A DNA stretch of 7,163 nt from Anaerolineales bacterium (GTDB lineage: Bacteria > Chloroflexota > Anaerolineae > Anaerolineales > Villigracilaceae), in assembly GCA_016789205.1 (NCBI GenBank), contig JAEURF010000083.1:1-7163 (forward strand), in the 5' to 3' direction. Every line of letters starts with the position of its first letter. Position 1 is the first letter of the stretch. Below the pieces are notes generated by a model. It did not search any database, was not told where the DNA came from, and saw nothing but the letters and a program-made list of their open reading frames with translations. Below are positions 1 through 6,882 of this stretch, one piece after another. The position numbers were made by a program, and so were the translations under genes.

Positions 1-223
1 AGCCGAAGTTGTCGCCGGCAAAGAGCACTTTGGATGCCTTGGCCTTGTCGGTATTGAGAATGAAATCGGCCTTTGGGGAGCCATCTGCGTTGTAACGCCA
101 ATCGAAGAACAACTGGTCGCCCAGGCCGTCCTTGCTGATGGTCTTCAGGAAACGCGCGGGAATGATCTGATCCGTGTCGATGTTGTCGGCCTGGATCTGG
201 GTAACGGTGGATTCAAATTGCAT
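1..223 (-). CDS. leuD: 3-isopropylmalate dehydratase small subunit, N-terminal part (runs off the window)
   Basis: This is the small subunit of isopropylmalate isomerase, which with LeuC converts 2-isopropylmalate to 3-isopropylmalate in leucine synthesis in the cytosol. About 74 residues are visible of a family length near 200. The N-terminus reads MQFESTVTQIQADNIDTDQI, and the family hallmark NIDTDQIIPARFLK, then DWRY and the start of the swivel-domain motif (AGDNFG, usually followed by CGSSRE) are all present. The start ATG at 221-223 is supported by an AAAGGA ribosome binding site at 232-237 that directly follows the leuC stop, and by a 14 bp gap to leuC, as expected for co-translated partner subunits. 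Codons end mostly in G or C, like the last 69 codons of leuC and unlike the rest of the operon. The gene is cut only by the window edge. Confidence 0.95.
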   Translation of the reverse strand, partial: MQFESTVTQIQADNIDTDQIIPARFLKTISKDGLGDQLFFDWRYNADGSPKADFILNTDKAKASKVLFAGDNFG

Positions 224-231
224 CGTGCGAT

Positions 232-237
232 TCCTTT
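232..237 (-). promoter_or_regulatory. Ribosome binding site of leuD
   Basis: AAAGGA on the coding strand begins at the base after the leuC TAG stop and lies 8 nt before the leuD ATG. It fixes the leuD start and suggests translational coupling of the two subunits. Confidence 0.7.
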
Positions 238-1638
238 CTAGGCGAGCGTCCGAACGTCGGTGACGACGCCCATAATGGCGGATGCGGCCGCCGTCTGCGG
301 GCTGGCGAGGAAGGTGCGGCCTCCCTTGCCCTGACGCCCTTCAAAATTGCGGTTCGACGTGGACACGCTGTACTGGCCGGGAGTCAACTGATCCCCATTC
401 ATGGCAATACACATGGAGCAACCCGCTTCGCGCCATTCTGCACCGGCTTGTTTGAAAATTTTATCTAAGCCTTCTTGCTCGGCTTGTTTCTTAACATCTT
501 GTGAACCGGGTACAACCATGACACGTAATCCATCAGCTACTTTTCTATCTTTTAAGAAAGAAGCGGCGAGACGTAAATCTGAGATGCGTGAATTCGTACA
601 TGAGCCGATAAAGACCACATCCACTTTTTGACCTAATAAAGATTGACCGGGTTGTAAGCCCATGTAGGTCATTGCTTTTTCAAAGGCGGCTTTTTGTGAT
701 GCTTCGGTAAATGAATCAACAGTTGGTATGCGGTCTGTGATTTTCATGCCCATGCCGGGATTTGTTCCATAAGTAATCATGGGTTCAAGTTCAGCGGCGT
801 TGAGTGTGATGGATTTATCATATACAGCACCTTCATCGCTTGGTAATGATTTCCATTTTGCTACTGCTTTATCCCATTCTTCACCTTTAGGAGCAAACTC
901 ACGACCTTTGAGATATTCAAATGTTGTTTCGTCTGGAGCAATCATGCCAGCACGCGCGCCACCTTCAATGGACATGTTACAAATCGTCATGCGTTGTTCC
1001 ATAGTTAATGAACGAATCGCTTCGCCGGTATATTCAAATACATGACCTGTTCCCCCACCGACTCCGATTCTTGCAATCAATGCAAGAATAATATCTTTTG
1101 CAGAAACACCTTTTGCAAGTTGACCATCTACTCGAACTTCATAAGTCTTTGGCTTCTTTTGCAATAAACATTGTGTTGCTAAAACATGTTCAACTTCTGA
1201 TGTACCAACCCCAAAGGCCAATGCACCAAACGCGCCATGTGTAGCGGTGTGACTATCTCCACACACAATTGTCATGCCAGGCTGTGTGCGTCCGAGTTCA
1301 GGTCCAATCACATGCACAATGCCACGATGTGGACTTGTCATGCCGTGTAATGTGATTCCAAATTCAGCCGCGTTTTGTTCCATGATTTTGATTTGAGCCG
1401 CCGCCATCGCATCCGCGATTGGAACATCTATCGGCGTGGTTGGAATCGAATGGTCCATGGTTGCTAAAGTTTTATCAGGTCGGCGAACTTTTAATCCGCG
1501 AGTGCGGAGTCCTGTAAAGGCTTGTGGAGATGTGACCTCGTGAACCAAGTGCAGGTCAATATAAAGAACCGCTGGGGCATCTTCTTGTTGAGACACAACA
1601 TGTGAATCCCATATTTTTTGAAATAAAGTTTTTGCCAT
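238..1638 (-). CDS. leuC: 3-isopropylmalate dehydratase large subunit (compositionally mosaic gene)
   Basis: This is the catalytic large subunit of isopropylmalate isomerase, an aconitase-family [4Fe-4S] enzyme acting with LeuD. Its 466 residues match the usual bacterial LeuC length. The aconitase motifs are complete: MDHSIPT near 61-67, GDSHTATHGAFG at 127-138, the first cluster cysteine C347 in FIGSCTNSR, and C407 and C410 in GCSMCIAMN. The start is the ATG preceded by AAGGAA at 1642-1647, giving the typical N-terminus MAKTLFQKIWDSHVV. The stop is TAG. The gene changes composition abruptly near codon 398: upstream Gln codons are CAA (18 of 19) and GC is about 40%, while downstream Gln codons are all CAG and GC is about 64%. 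The frame is unbroken and the protein looks functional on both sides. The function is certain; whether the mosaic is natural or an assembly join is open. Confidence 0.97.
   Translation of the reverse strand: MAKTLFQKIWDSHVVSQQEDAPAVLYIDLHLVHEVTSPQAFTGLRTRGLKVRRPDKTLATMDHSIPTTPIDVPIADAMAAAQIKIMEQNAAEFGITLHGMTSPHRGIVHVIGPELGRTQPGMTIVCGDSHTATHGAFGALAFGVGTSEVEHVLATQCLLQKKPKTYEVRVDGQLAKGVSAKDIILALIARIGVGGGTGHVFEYTGEAIRSLTMEQRMTICNMSIEGGARAGMIAPDETTFEYLKGREFAPKGEEWDKAVAKWKSLPSDEGAVYDKSITLNAAELEPMITYGTNPGMGMKITDRIPTVDSFTEASQKAAFEKAMTYMGLQPGQSLLGQKVDVVFIGSCTNSRISDLRLAASFLKDRKVADGLRVMVVPGSQDVKKQAEQEGLDKIFKQAGAEWREAGCSMCIAMNGDQLTPGQYSVSTSNRNFEGRQGKGGRTFLASPQTAAASAIMGVVTDVRTLA
388..450. other. Composition and codon-usage breakpoint inside leuC
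   Basis: Counted GC is 134/210 over 241-450 and 85/210 over 451-660. The last A/T-type Gln codon is Q397 (CAA, 448-450) and the first G/C-type one is Q417 (CAG, 388-390), which brackets the switch. The bracketed stretch encodes the very conserved cysteine region GCSMCIAMNGDQ, a place where both homologous recombination and misassembly are likely. No indel or frameshift is seen. Confidence 0.8.
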
Positions 1639-1656
1639 AGTTTCCTTTTCAATATT

Positions 1657-1751
1657 ATGTCATTGCGAGGGCGCACTTGCTCCTTGCCCGAAGCAATCTC
1701 CTATGTTATTAAGGATTGCTTCGTCGCAGAGAACGCTCCTCGCAATGACAT
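1657..1751. repeat. 95 bp palindromic intergenic element between leuA and leuC
   Basis: Perfect 14 bp terminal inverted repeats bound the element: ATGTCATTGCGAGG at 1657-1670 and its reverse complement at 1738-1751. A second perfect inner pair, CGAAGCAATC at 1689-1698 and GATTGCTTCG at 1714-1723, surrounds a short centre. The element fills most of the 118 bp gap, starting 5 bp after the leuA stop. There is no ORF inside it and no T-run after either arm. It resembles the GTCATTGCGAGG-type palindromes I recall as dispersed repeats in several bacterial genomes; that family link is from memory. Confidence 0.8.
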
Positions 1752-1756
1752 GAGTT

Positions 1757-3397
1757 TTAACCTAACATCACACCAAAATCATTTTTTACTTTTTCTTCAC
1801 TGCCCTCGGTTTGAGCAATGATAAGTTTATTCAAGGCATTGATATATGCTTTGGCACTAGCAACAATAATATCTGAGTCTGCTCCATGCCCACCATACAC
1901 GCGCACATATTCCAATTCGCTTTGCGGGTCCATGGATGTATGGCCATTTTCACTTTGAATACGAACACTCACTTCGCCAAGCGCATCAATGCCTTCAGTA
2001 ACTGCATGAACATTAAACTCTAACAATGTACAATGAACTTTGACGATGCCATCAATGGCTTTATAGGTTGCATCTACTGGGCCTGTCCCAATGGCGGCTT
2101 GTGTATGAACAATACCATCTGGTCCACGTAAACGAACCGTAGCAGTTGGCATTCCCATCGTTCCACATGTCACTTGCATTCCATTTAATAAATACACATC
2201 ACGCGGTTTATAAAATTCATCAGCAATCAAAGCTTCCAAATCTAAATCGGTGATAACCTTTTTTCTATCCGCCAATTCTTTGAAGCGCGCAAAGGCTTTA
2301 TCGAGTTCAACTTCATCAAGCGAATGTCCCATTTCAGCCAAACGATTTCGCAGGGCATGACGACCTGAATGTTTTCCTAAAACTAATTTGGTTTGATTCA
2401 CACCCACATCTTCTGGTCGCATAATTTCATACGTGGTTTGATGTTTCAACATACCATCTTGATGAATCCCCGCTTCATGTGCAAATGCATTCGCGCCGAC
2501 AATAGCTTTATTCGGTTGCACCACCATACCGGTGTAATTGCTCACCAATTTGCTCATGCGTGAAATTTGTTTGGTATCAATGCCAGTTTCTAAACCAAAA
2601 ACTGGATGACGAGTCTTCAATGCCATCACAACTTCTTCTAATGATGTATTGCCAGCACGTTCACCGATTCCATTCATGGTCACTTCGGCTTGACGTGCCC
2701 CAGCACGAATCCCAGCCAATGTATTTGCAGTTGCCATTCCCAAATCATCATGGCAATGCACTGAAACAGTAATGCCATCATGCATACCGGGCGTATGTTT
2801 GATAATGCCGTCAATCAATTTATAAAATTCATCCGGCGTTGTGTATCCAACTGTGTCAGGAATATTTAATGTCGTTGCACCAGATTTAATTGCTTCACCC
2901 AAAACTACATACAAAAATTCTGGGTCAGAACGCCCGGCATCTTCGGGTGAAAACTCCACATCATCACACAAACTTTTTGCATATGCCACCATTTCAGAAA
3001 CACGTTGCACCACTTCCTCGGGATCCATCTTCAATTTATGTTTCATATGAATTTGTGACGTTGCTAAAAACGTATGAATGCGCGGATGCTTTGCATGTTG
3101 CACGGCTTCCCACGCTTTATCAATATCAGATTTATTTGCACGTGCCAACCCGGCGATGACTGGAATCTTCGCTTCATTCTGACTTGTAGTTGGGTTGCCA
3201 ACCTCAACAGCAATCTGGCGGACAGCTTCTAAATCATCCGGTGATGCGGCAGGGAATCCTGCTTCAATAATATCCACACCCAACCTTGCGAGATTATGCG
3301 CCACTTCCAACTTTTCAGCCGAAGTCATCGTCGCACCCGGAGATTGTTCGCCATCACGTAAAGTTGTATCAAAGATTTTTACATAGTTGTTTGTCAT
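1757..3397 (-). CDS. leuA: 2-isopropylmalate synthase
   Basis: LeuA condenses acetyl-CoA with 2-oxoisovalerate, the committed step of leucine synthesis. Its 546 residues fit the bacterial type-1 LeuA (about 500-550). The N-terminal TIM barrel begins with FDTTLRDGEQSPG (9-21, including R14 and D15), then carries EAGFPAASP (45-53), the metal-binding HCH at 214-216, and GIGERAGNTSLEE at 243-255 with N250. The linker has HEAGIHQDG and GKHSGRHA. From about residue 400 comes the LeuA dimer domain, ending in a glycine-rich segment (GGHGADSDIIVASAKAYINA), the fold that gives leucine feedback inhibition in the family. The set of motifs distinguishes it from homocitrate and citramalate synthases, though specificity is inferred. 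The ATG at 3395-3397 gives the standard N-terminus; the upstream site is only purine-rich (GAGAG, 3403-3407), so translation initiation may be weaker than for its neighbours. The stop is TAA. Confidence 0.96.
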   Translation of the reverse strand: MTNNYVKIFDTTLRDGEQSPGATMTSAEKLEVAHNLARLGVDIIEAGFPAASPDDLEAVRQIAVEVGNPTTSQNEAKIPVIAGLARANKSDIDKAWEAVQHAKHPRIHTFLATSQIHMKHKLKMDPEEVVQRVSEMVAYAKSLCDDVEFSPEDAGRSDPEFLYVVLGEAIKSGATTLNIPDTVGYTTPDEFYKLIDGIIKHTPGMHDGITVSVHCHDDLGMATANTLAGIRAGARQAEVTMNGIGERAGNTSLEEVVMALKTRHPVFGLETGIDTKQISRMSKLVSNYTGMVVQPNKAIVGANAFAHEAGIHQDGMLKHQTTYEIMRPEDVGVNQTKLVLGKHSGRHALRNRLAEMGHSLDEVELDKAFARFKELADRKKVITDLDLEALIADEFYKPRDVYLLNGMQVTCGTMGMPTATVRLRGPDGIVHTQAAIGTGPVDATYKAIDGIVKVHCTLLEFNVHAVTEGIDALGEVSVRIQSENGHTSMDPQSELEYVRVYGGHGADSDIIVASAKAYINALNKLIIAQTEGSEEKVKNDFGVMLG

Positions 3398-3410
3398 AAT
3401 TTCTCTCTTT

Positions 3411-3462
3411 TGGAATCAGCCAGCTTGCTGGCGTATTTGCAGGAGCAAGCTCCTGCACTCCA
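3411..3462. repeat. Double-hairpin element between ilvC and leuA
   Basis: Two adjacent palindromes fill most of the 68 bp gap. The first is GCCAGC/GCTGGC at 3419-3424 and 3427-3432. The second is a 9 bp arm pair TGCAGGAGC/GCTCCTGCA at 3438-3446 and 3449-3457. The outer ends TGGA and TCCA (3411-3414 and 3459-3462) are also complementary, so the whole unit may be a small mobile-type repeat. No T-run follows on the coding strand. Confidence 0.65.
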
Positions 3463-3465
3463 TAT

Positions 3466-4518
3466 TTATTTCTGCCAATTTTCAGGACGTAATGAACGTA
3501 CTGCCGCCCCTGCACGCCACATTTCAGAGTCACGAATCTCAGCAAGTTCTTTATCTAACTTTTCTCGATAGTCTGGTTGACTATTTGCTTCGAGAGTAAT
3601 TCTGGCTTCATTACCAGTCACAACACTTTGATATAAATCTTTGAACACCGGCGCAACTGCATCACGGAATTTATTTTTCCAATCCAATGCACCACGCTGA
3701 GCAGTAGTAGAACAATTGGCATACATCCAATCCATACCATTTTGACCAACCAAACGAATCAGTGATTGAGTCAATTCTTCAACCGTTTCATTAAATGCTT
3801 CAGATGGTGAATGTCCATGTTTACGAAGTTCTGTATATTGAGCCTCCATCACACCTGCTAATGCACCCATCAACACACCACGTTCACCAGTTAAGTCTGA
3901 ATACACTTCATTTTGAAAAGTAGTTGGGAATAAATATCCTGCTCCAATAGCAATGCCTAAAGCAATTGTTCTTTCTTTTGCCTTGCCAGTTGCATCTTGA
4001 TGAACTGCAAAACTTGCATTGATTCCAGAACCATCTAAAAAGTTTGTGCGTACACTTCTGCCTGACCCCTTTGGGGCAACCAGTGCCACGTCTACGTGTG
4101 GAGGCGGAATCACACCGGTATCTTCTTTGAAGGTCACAGAAAATCCATGCGAAAAATAAAGCATATCGCCTTCATTTAAATTTTCAACAATCTTTGACCA
4201 TTGCGAACGTTGACCAGCATCAGACAATAAGTACTGAATAACAGTTCCTTTTTCCGCCGCTTCTTCTACTGAAAAAAGAGTCTTGCCTGGAACCCAACCA
4301 TCTTCAATAGCCTTATCCCAATTTTTTGTGCCAGCCCGCTGACCAATAATGACATTAATTCCATTGTCACGCATGTTCAATGCTTGCGCCGGACCTTGCA
4401 CACCATAACCGAGTACAGCCACAACTTCATTCTTTAAAACTTCACGCGCTTTCTCAAGTGGAAACTCATCACGTGTTACAACTTCTTCTTCCACACCACC
4501 AAAATTTATTTTTGCCAT
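3466..4518 (-). CDS. ilvC: Ketol-acid reductoisomerase, class I, Bacteroidetes/Ilv5-like
   Basis: IlvC converts acetolactate and acetohydroxybutyrate to the dihydroxy acids by Mg-dependent alkyl migration and NAD(P)H reduction. Its 350 residues are typical of class I. The Rossmann motif GYGVQG lies at 38-43, followed by a cofactor loop around residues 60-67 (QRAGTKNW). FSHGF with H124 and VAPKGSG at 147-153 lead to the knotted C-terminal domain with metal ligands D208 and E212 in SDLTGERG, E244 and E248 in NETVEE, and S270 in NCSTTAQRGALDW. The C-terminal segments SQPDYREKL and LRPEN, and GVIPPPHVDV, resemble yeast Ilv5 and Bacteroides IlvC more than the common bacterial class I enzymes. AGGAG at 4527-4531, 8 nt before the ATG, supports the start. 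Cofactor preference cannot be read with certainty from the loop. The stop is TAA. Confidence 0.96.
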   Translation of the reverse strand: MAKINFGGVEEEVVTRDEFPLEKAREVLKNEVVAVLGYGVQGPAQALNMRDNGINVIIGQRAGTKNWDKAIEDGWVPGKTLFSVEEAAEKGTVIQYLLSDAGQRSQWSKIVENLNEGDMLYFSHGFSVTFKEDTGVIPPPHVDVALVAPKGSGRSVRTNFLDGSGINASFAVHQDATGKAKERTIALGIAIGAGYLFPTTFQNEVYSDLTGERGVLMGALAGVMEAQYTELRKHGHSPSEAFNETVEELTQSLIRLVGQNGMDWMYANCSTTAQRGALDWKNKFRDAVAPVFKDLYQSVVTGNEARITLEANSQPDYREKLDKELAEIRDSEMWRAGAAVRSLRPENWQK

Positions 4519-4526
4519 TTTGCATT

Positions 4527-4531
4527 CTCCT
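4527..4531 (-). promoter_or_regulatory. Ribosome binding site of ilvC
   Basis: AGGAG on the coding strand with an 8 nt spacer to the ilvC ATG at 4516-4518. A nearer ATG at -7 is out of frame with ilvC, so the site and the conserved N-terminus MAKINFGG decide the start. Confidence 0.65.
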
Positions 4532-4552
4532 AGTTTAATATGTATTAAGAAT

Positions 4553-4618
4553 GACCGCAGACCATAGACGGTTGACCGTTTTTACGGTCTGCGGTCTGTC
4601 GTCCACCGTCTCTATGGT
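4553..4618. repeat. Compound palindromic element between ilvN and ilvC, reaching into the ilvN stop
   Basis: A perfect 11 bp inverted repeat, GACCGCAGACC at 4553-4563 and GGTCTGCGGTC at 4586-4596, encloses a smaller pair ACGGT/ACCGT (4568-4572 and 4575-4579). A further copy in reverse, ACCGTCT at 4605-4611 followed by CTATGGT at 4612-4618, is complementary to AGACGGT (4566-4572) and ACCATAG (4561-4567). The element therefore has several alternative pairings and includes the ilvN TAG stop at 4612-4614. No T-run suitable for termination follows on the coding strand. Confidence 0.75.
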
Positions 4619-5163
4619 GTCATCTCTAACAAAGCATCTACTCGATTGCCATTCACGCCGGGCATACGTCGCACACCATCATGCACACCGCGCGTCATCG
4701 AAATAATTCCAGTTCGAACCATTTCTACAATTCCAAGCGGACGAAGTAATTCCACCATGCCTTCAATTTTGTCTTCAGTGCCTGTGATTTCAACAATCAC
4801 AGAATCAGCGGCAACATCTACAATGCGCGCGCGGAAAATTTCAGCCAAACCATTCACTTCTGCACGGCGTTCCGGACCTACTTGCACTTTTATCAAAGCT
4901 AAATCACGCGTCACAGTAGACTCAAGCGTGACATCTTGCACATCAATTACATTCACCAATTTATAAAGATTAGCTTCGATGCGATGCGCATCCATATCAC
5001 CATTCGGACAATCCACAACAATCGTCATGCGTGACACGTCAGGATTTTGTGTTGTACCTGCATTGATGGACACAATATTAAAATTTCTGCGGCGAAATAA
5101 TGATGCAATCCGATTCAGGACACCAGGTTTATTTTCAACTAATGCAATAAATGTGTAATTCAT
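4612..5163 (-). CDS. ilvN: Acetolactate synthase small (regulatory) subunit
   Basis: This subunit activates IlvB and confers valine feedback inhibition. The N-terminal ACT domain (about residues 2-75) carries ENKPGVLNRIASLFRRRNFNI, with G14 and N29 at the positions where the E. coli homologue IlvH contacts valine. The second half (about 85-160) is the ALS small-subunit C-terminal domain, with RDLALIKV and the GIVEMVRTGIISMTRG stretch. At 183 residues it is a little longer than the usual 160-175, because of a tail (GVHDGVRRMPGVNGNRVDALLEMTP-like, about residues 160-183) that I do not recognise as conserved. The start ATG at 5161-5163 follows TAAGGAG, which overlaps the ilvB stop, so translation is probably coupled. 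The stop TAG lies inside the palindromic repeat downstream. The symbol ilvN is used loosely; ilvH would fit as well. Confidence 0.95.
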   Translation of the reverse strand: MNYTFIALVENKPGVLNRIASLFRRRNFNIVSINAGTTQNPDVSRMTIVVDCPNGDMDAHRIEANLYKLVNVIDVQDVTLESTVTRDLALIKVQVGPERRAEVNGLAEIFRARIVDVAADSVIVEITGTEDKIEGMVELLRPLGIVEMVRTGIISMTRGVHDGVRRMPGVNGNRVDALLEMTP

Positions 5164-5167
5164 AATT

Positions 5168-5174
5168 CTCCTTA
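5168..5174 (-). promoter_or_regulatory. ilvN ribosome binding site overlapping the ilvB stop codon
   Basis: The coding strand reads TAAGGAGAATTATG: the ilvB TAA stop forms the first bases of the Shine-Dalgarno site for ilvN, with 4 nt between GGAG and the ATG. This geometry favours coupled synthesis of the two subunits of one enzyme. Confidence 0.75.
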
Positions 5175-6863
5175 CGCTTTCTGTCTTGCAGGTCTTTGAA
5201 TCATTTCATCTAATGCCGCGCCAGATGGCACCATTGGATAAACTGCTTCTTCTTGCTCGACTCTAAATTCCAACACAACTGGACCTTGAGTCTTTCTTGC
5301 CCATTCAATCGCTTCATTGACTTCCTCACGCTTGGTTACTCTTCGAGCAGGCACGCCATGCGCCTCAGCCAATTTGACAAAATCCGGCGTAAGCATGTTC
5401 ACAGCCGAATATCTTTTCTCAAAGAAAAATTCTTGCCACTGACGCACCATGCCCAAATATTGATTATTCATAATCGCAACTTTGACGTTCGCATTTTCTT
5501 GAACAGCAGTAGTTAATTCAGCCGCAGTCATTTGGAAGCCGCCATCACCGGCAACTGCCCAAATCTCTTGGTCTTTCGCCGCAAACCATGCGCCAATTGC
5601 AGAAGGTAAGCCAAAGCCCATCGTCCCTGCCCCACCAGAAGTGAGCCAACGATTCGGTTTATCTAAAAAGTAATATTGTGCCGCCCACATTTGATGTTGA
5701 CCCACATCAGTCGTGACAATTGCATTGCCATCCGTTGCTTTCCAAATATCTGCAATCAAATGAGCCACATACAATTTGCCATCTTCTTCCCAATTCATAA
5801 TACTTTTTGCATCCGCTTCGGCTTTCCACGCATTGATTTCATTTCGCCATTCGTCATGGTCATATTCATCCACCAGCGGAATTAAATCCGTGAGCACATT
5901 TTTTAAATCACCGACCAAAGGCACATCTACAAACACATTTTTATGCACTTCAGATGGGTCAATTTCAATATGAATCTTTTTTGCACGTGGTGCATAGGTT
6001 TTCAACGTCCCAGTCACGCGGTCATCAAAGCGCATACCAAAGGCAAGAATCAAATCCGAATTTTGGATTGCGAGATTTGTATGCACTTCGCCATGCATCC
6101 CCATCATTCCTAAACTTAATTCATGCGAAGCAGGGAATGCACCCAAACCTAATAATGTACTAGCTACCGGAGTTTGCGTCTTAACCGCAAATTGCATCAA
6201 CTCTTCTTCGGCTTTAGACATCAACACGCCATGCCCACATAAAATAATCGGTTTCTTGGCTTTTTCAATTAATTCAACCGCTTGGTCTAACAAATTTTTG
6301 GGAGAACGCATCACGGGTTGATAGCCCGGCAGTTTTACTTCTGCTGGAAATTCAAACTCACAAGATTCAACTTGTGCATTTTTACAAATATCAATTAATA
6401 CAGGTCCTGGTCTGCCACTGCGGGCAATATAAAATGCTTCACGAATCGTTTCAGCAATTTCATCTGCTCGTGTCACCAAATAGTTATGTTTTGTAATCGG
6501 TAATGTAATTCCCGTTACATCTGTTTCTTGAAAAGCATCACCACCAATTAAATGAGCCGCCACTTGACCTGTAATAAATACAACAGGAACCGAATCCATC
6601 ATAGCAGTACAAATTCCTGTTACTAAATTTGTGGCACCCGGACCCGATGTTGCCATCGCCACACCAACTTTCCCCGAAGTGCGAGCGTATCCATCAGCCA
6701 TGTGAGCGGCACCTTGTTCATGTCTCACTAAAACATGATGCACATCATAATTTAACATCGCATCATAAATCGGCATGTTCGCACCACCGGGGTAACCAAA
6801 CACAACCTCAACACCTTCACGGGTCAAACATTCCCAAACAATTTCTGCACCTTTTAATTTCAT
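5172..6863 (-). CDS. ilvB: Acetolactate synthase large (catalytic) subunit
   Basis: This ThDP-dependent enzyme joins two pyruvates to acetolactate, or pyruvate with 2-oxobutyrate to acetohydroxybutyrate, the first common step of valine, leucine and isoleucine synthesis. Its 563 residues match the family. The N-terminal pyrimidine-binding domain has VFGYPGGANMPIYD and the catalytic Glu E49 in RHEQGAAHMADGYAR, then SGPGATNL (73-80) and GQVAAHLIGGDAFQETD (99-115). The middle FAD-type domain contains GHGVL (210-214) and FDDRVTG (279-285). The C-terminal ThDP domain has GDGGFQM (439-445) through the paired Asn of IMNN (466-467), the Mg-diphosphate motif, followed by GMVRQWQ (471-477). These residues separate it from other pyruvate-binding ThDP enzymes. 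AAGGAG at 6869-6874, 5 nt before the ATG, supports the start. The stop TAA overlaps the ilvN ribosome binding site, and 8 bp separate the genes. Confidence 0.97.
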   Translation of the reverse strand: MKLKGAEIVWECLTREGVEVVFGYPGGANMPIYDAMLNYDVHHVLVRHEQGAAHMADGYARTSGKVGVAMATSGPGATNLVTGICTAMMDSVPVVFITGQVAAHLIGGDAFQETDVTGITLPITKHNYLVTRADEIAETIREAFYIARSGRPGPVLIDICKNAQVESCEFEFPAEVKLPGYQPVMRSPKNLLDQAVELIEKAKKPIILCGHGVLMSKAEEELMQFAVKTQTPVASTLLGLGAFPASHELSLGMMGMHGEVHTNLAIQNSDLILAFGMRFDDRVTGTLKTYAPRAKKIHIEIDPSEVHKNVFVDVPLVGDLKNVLTDLIPLVDEYDHDEWRNEINAWKAEADAKSIMNWEEDGKLYVAHLIADIWKATDGNAIVTTDVGQHQMWAAQYYFLDKPNRWLTSGGAGTMGFGLPSAIGAWFAAKDQEIWAVAGDGGFQMTAAELTTAVQENANVKVAIMNNQYLGMVRQWQEFFFEKRYSAVNMLTPDFVKLAEAHGVPARRVTKREEVNEAIEWARKTQGPVVLEFRVEQEEAVYPMVPSGAALDEMIQRPARQKA

Positions 6864-6868
6864 TCTTA

Positions 6869-6874
6869 CTCCTT
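6869..6874 (-). promoter_or_regulatory. Ribosome binding site of ilvB
   Basis: AAGGAG on the coding strand with a 5 nt spacer to the ilvB ATG at 6861-6863; it confirms the start that gives the conserved MKLKGAEIVWECL N-terminus. Confidence 0.75.
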
Positions 6875-6882
6875 TTCCATCT

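Noticed and set aside
238..450. Possible frameshift or pseudogene at the leuC composition break.
   Set aside because: The frame is continuous, all three cluster cysteines are present, and the C-terminus ends at the expected place, so the gene looks intact.
1491..1676. A 61-codon minus-strand frame overlapping the leuC start.
   Set aside because: It overlaps the conserved leuC N-terminus in another frame, starts inside the palindromic element, and shows no known motif.
1639..1680. A TAATAT motif upstream of leuC as a -10 box for an internal promoter.
   Set aside because: No acceptable -35 box is found about 17 bp upstream, and AT-rich spacers give such hexamers by chance.
3398..3465. A leucine attenuator or T-box leader before leuA.
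   Set aside because: The 68 bp gap is too short, has no Leu-rich leader peptide and no T-box consensus.
1657..4618. Intergenic palindromes as intrinsic terminators.
   Set aside because: None is followed by a T-run on the coding strand, and the downstream genes belong to the same pathway and would need read-through.
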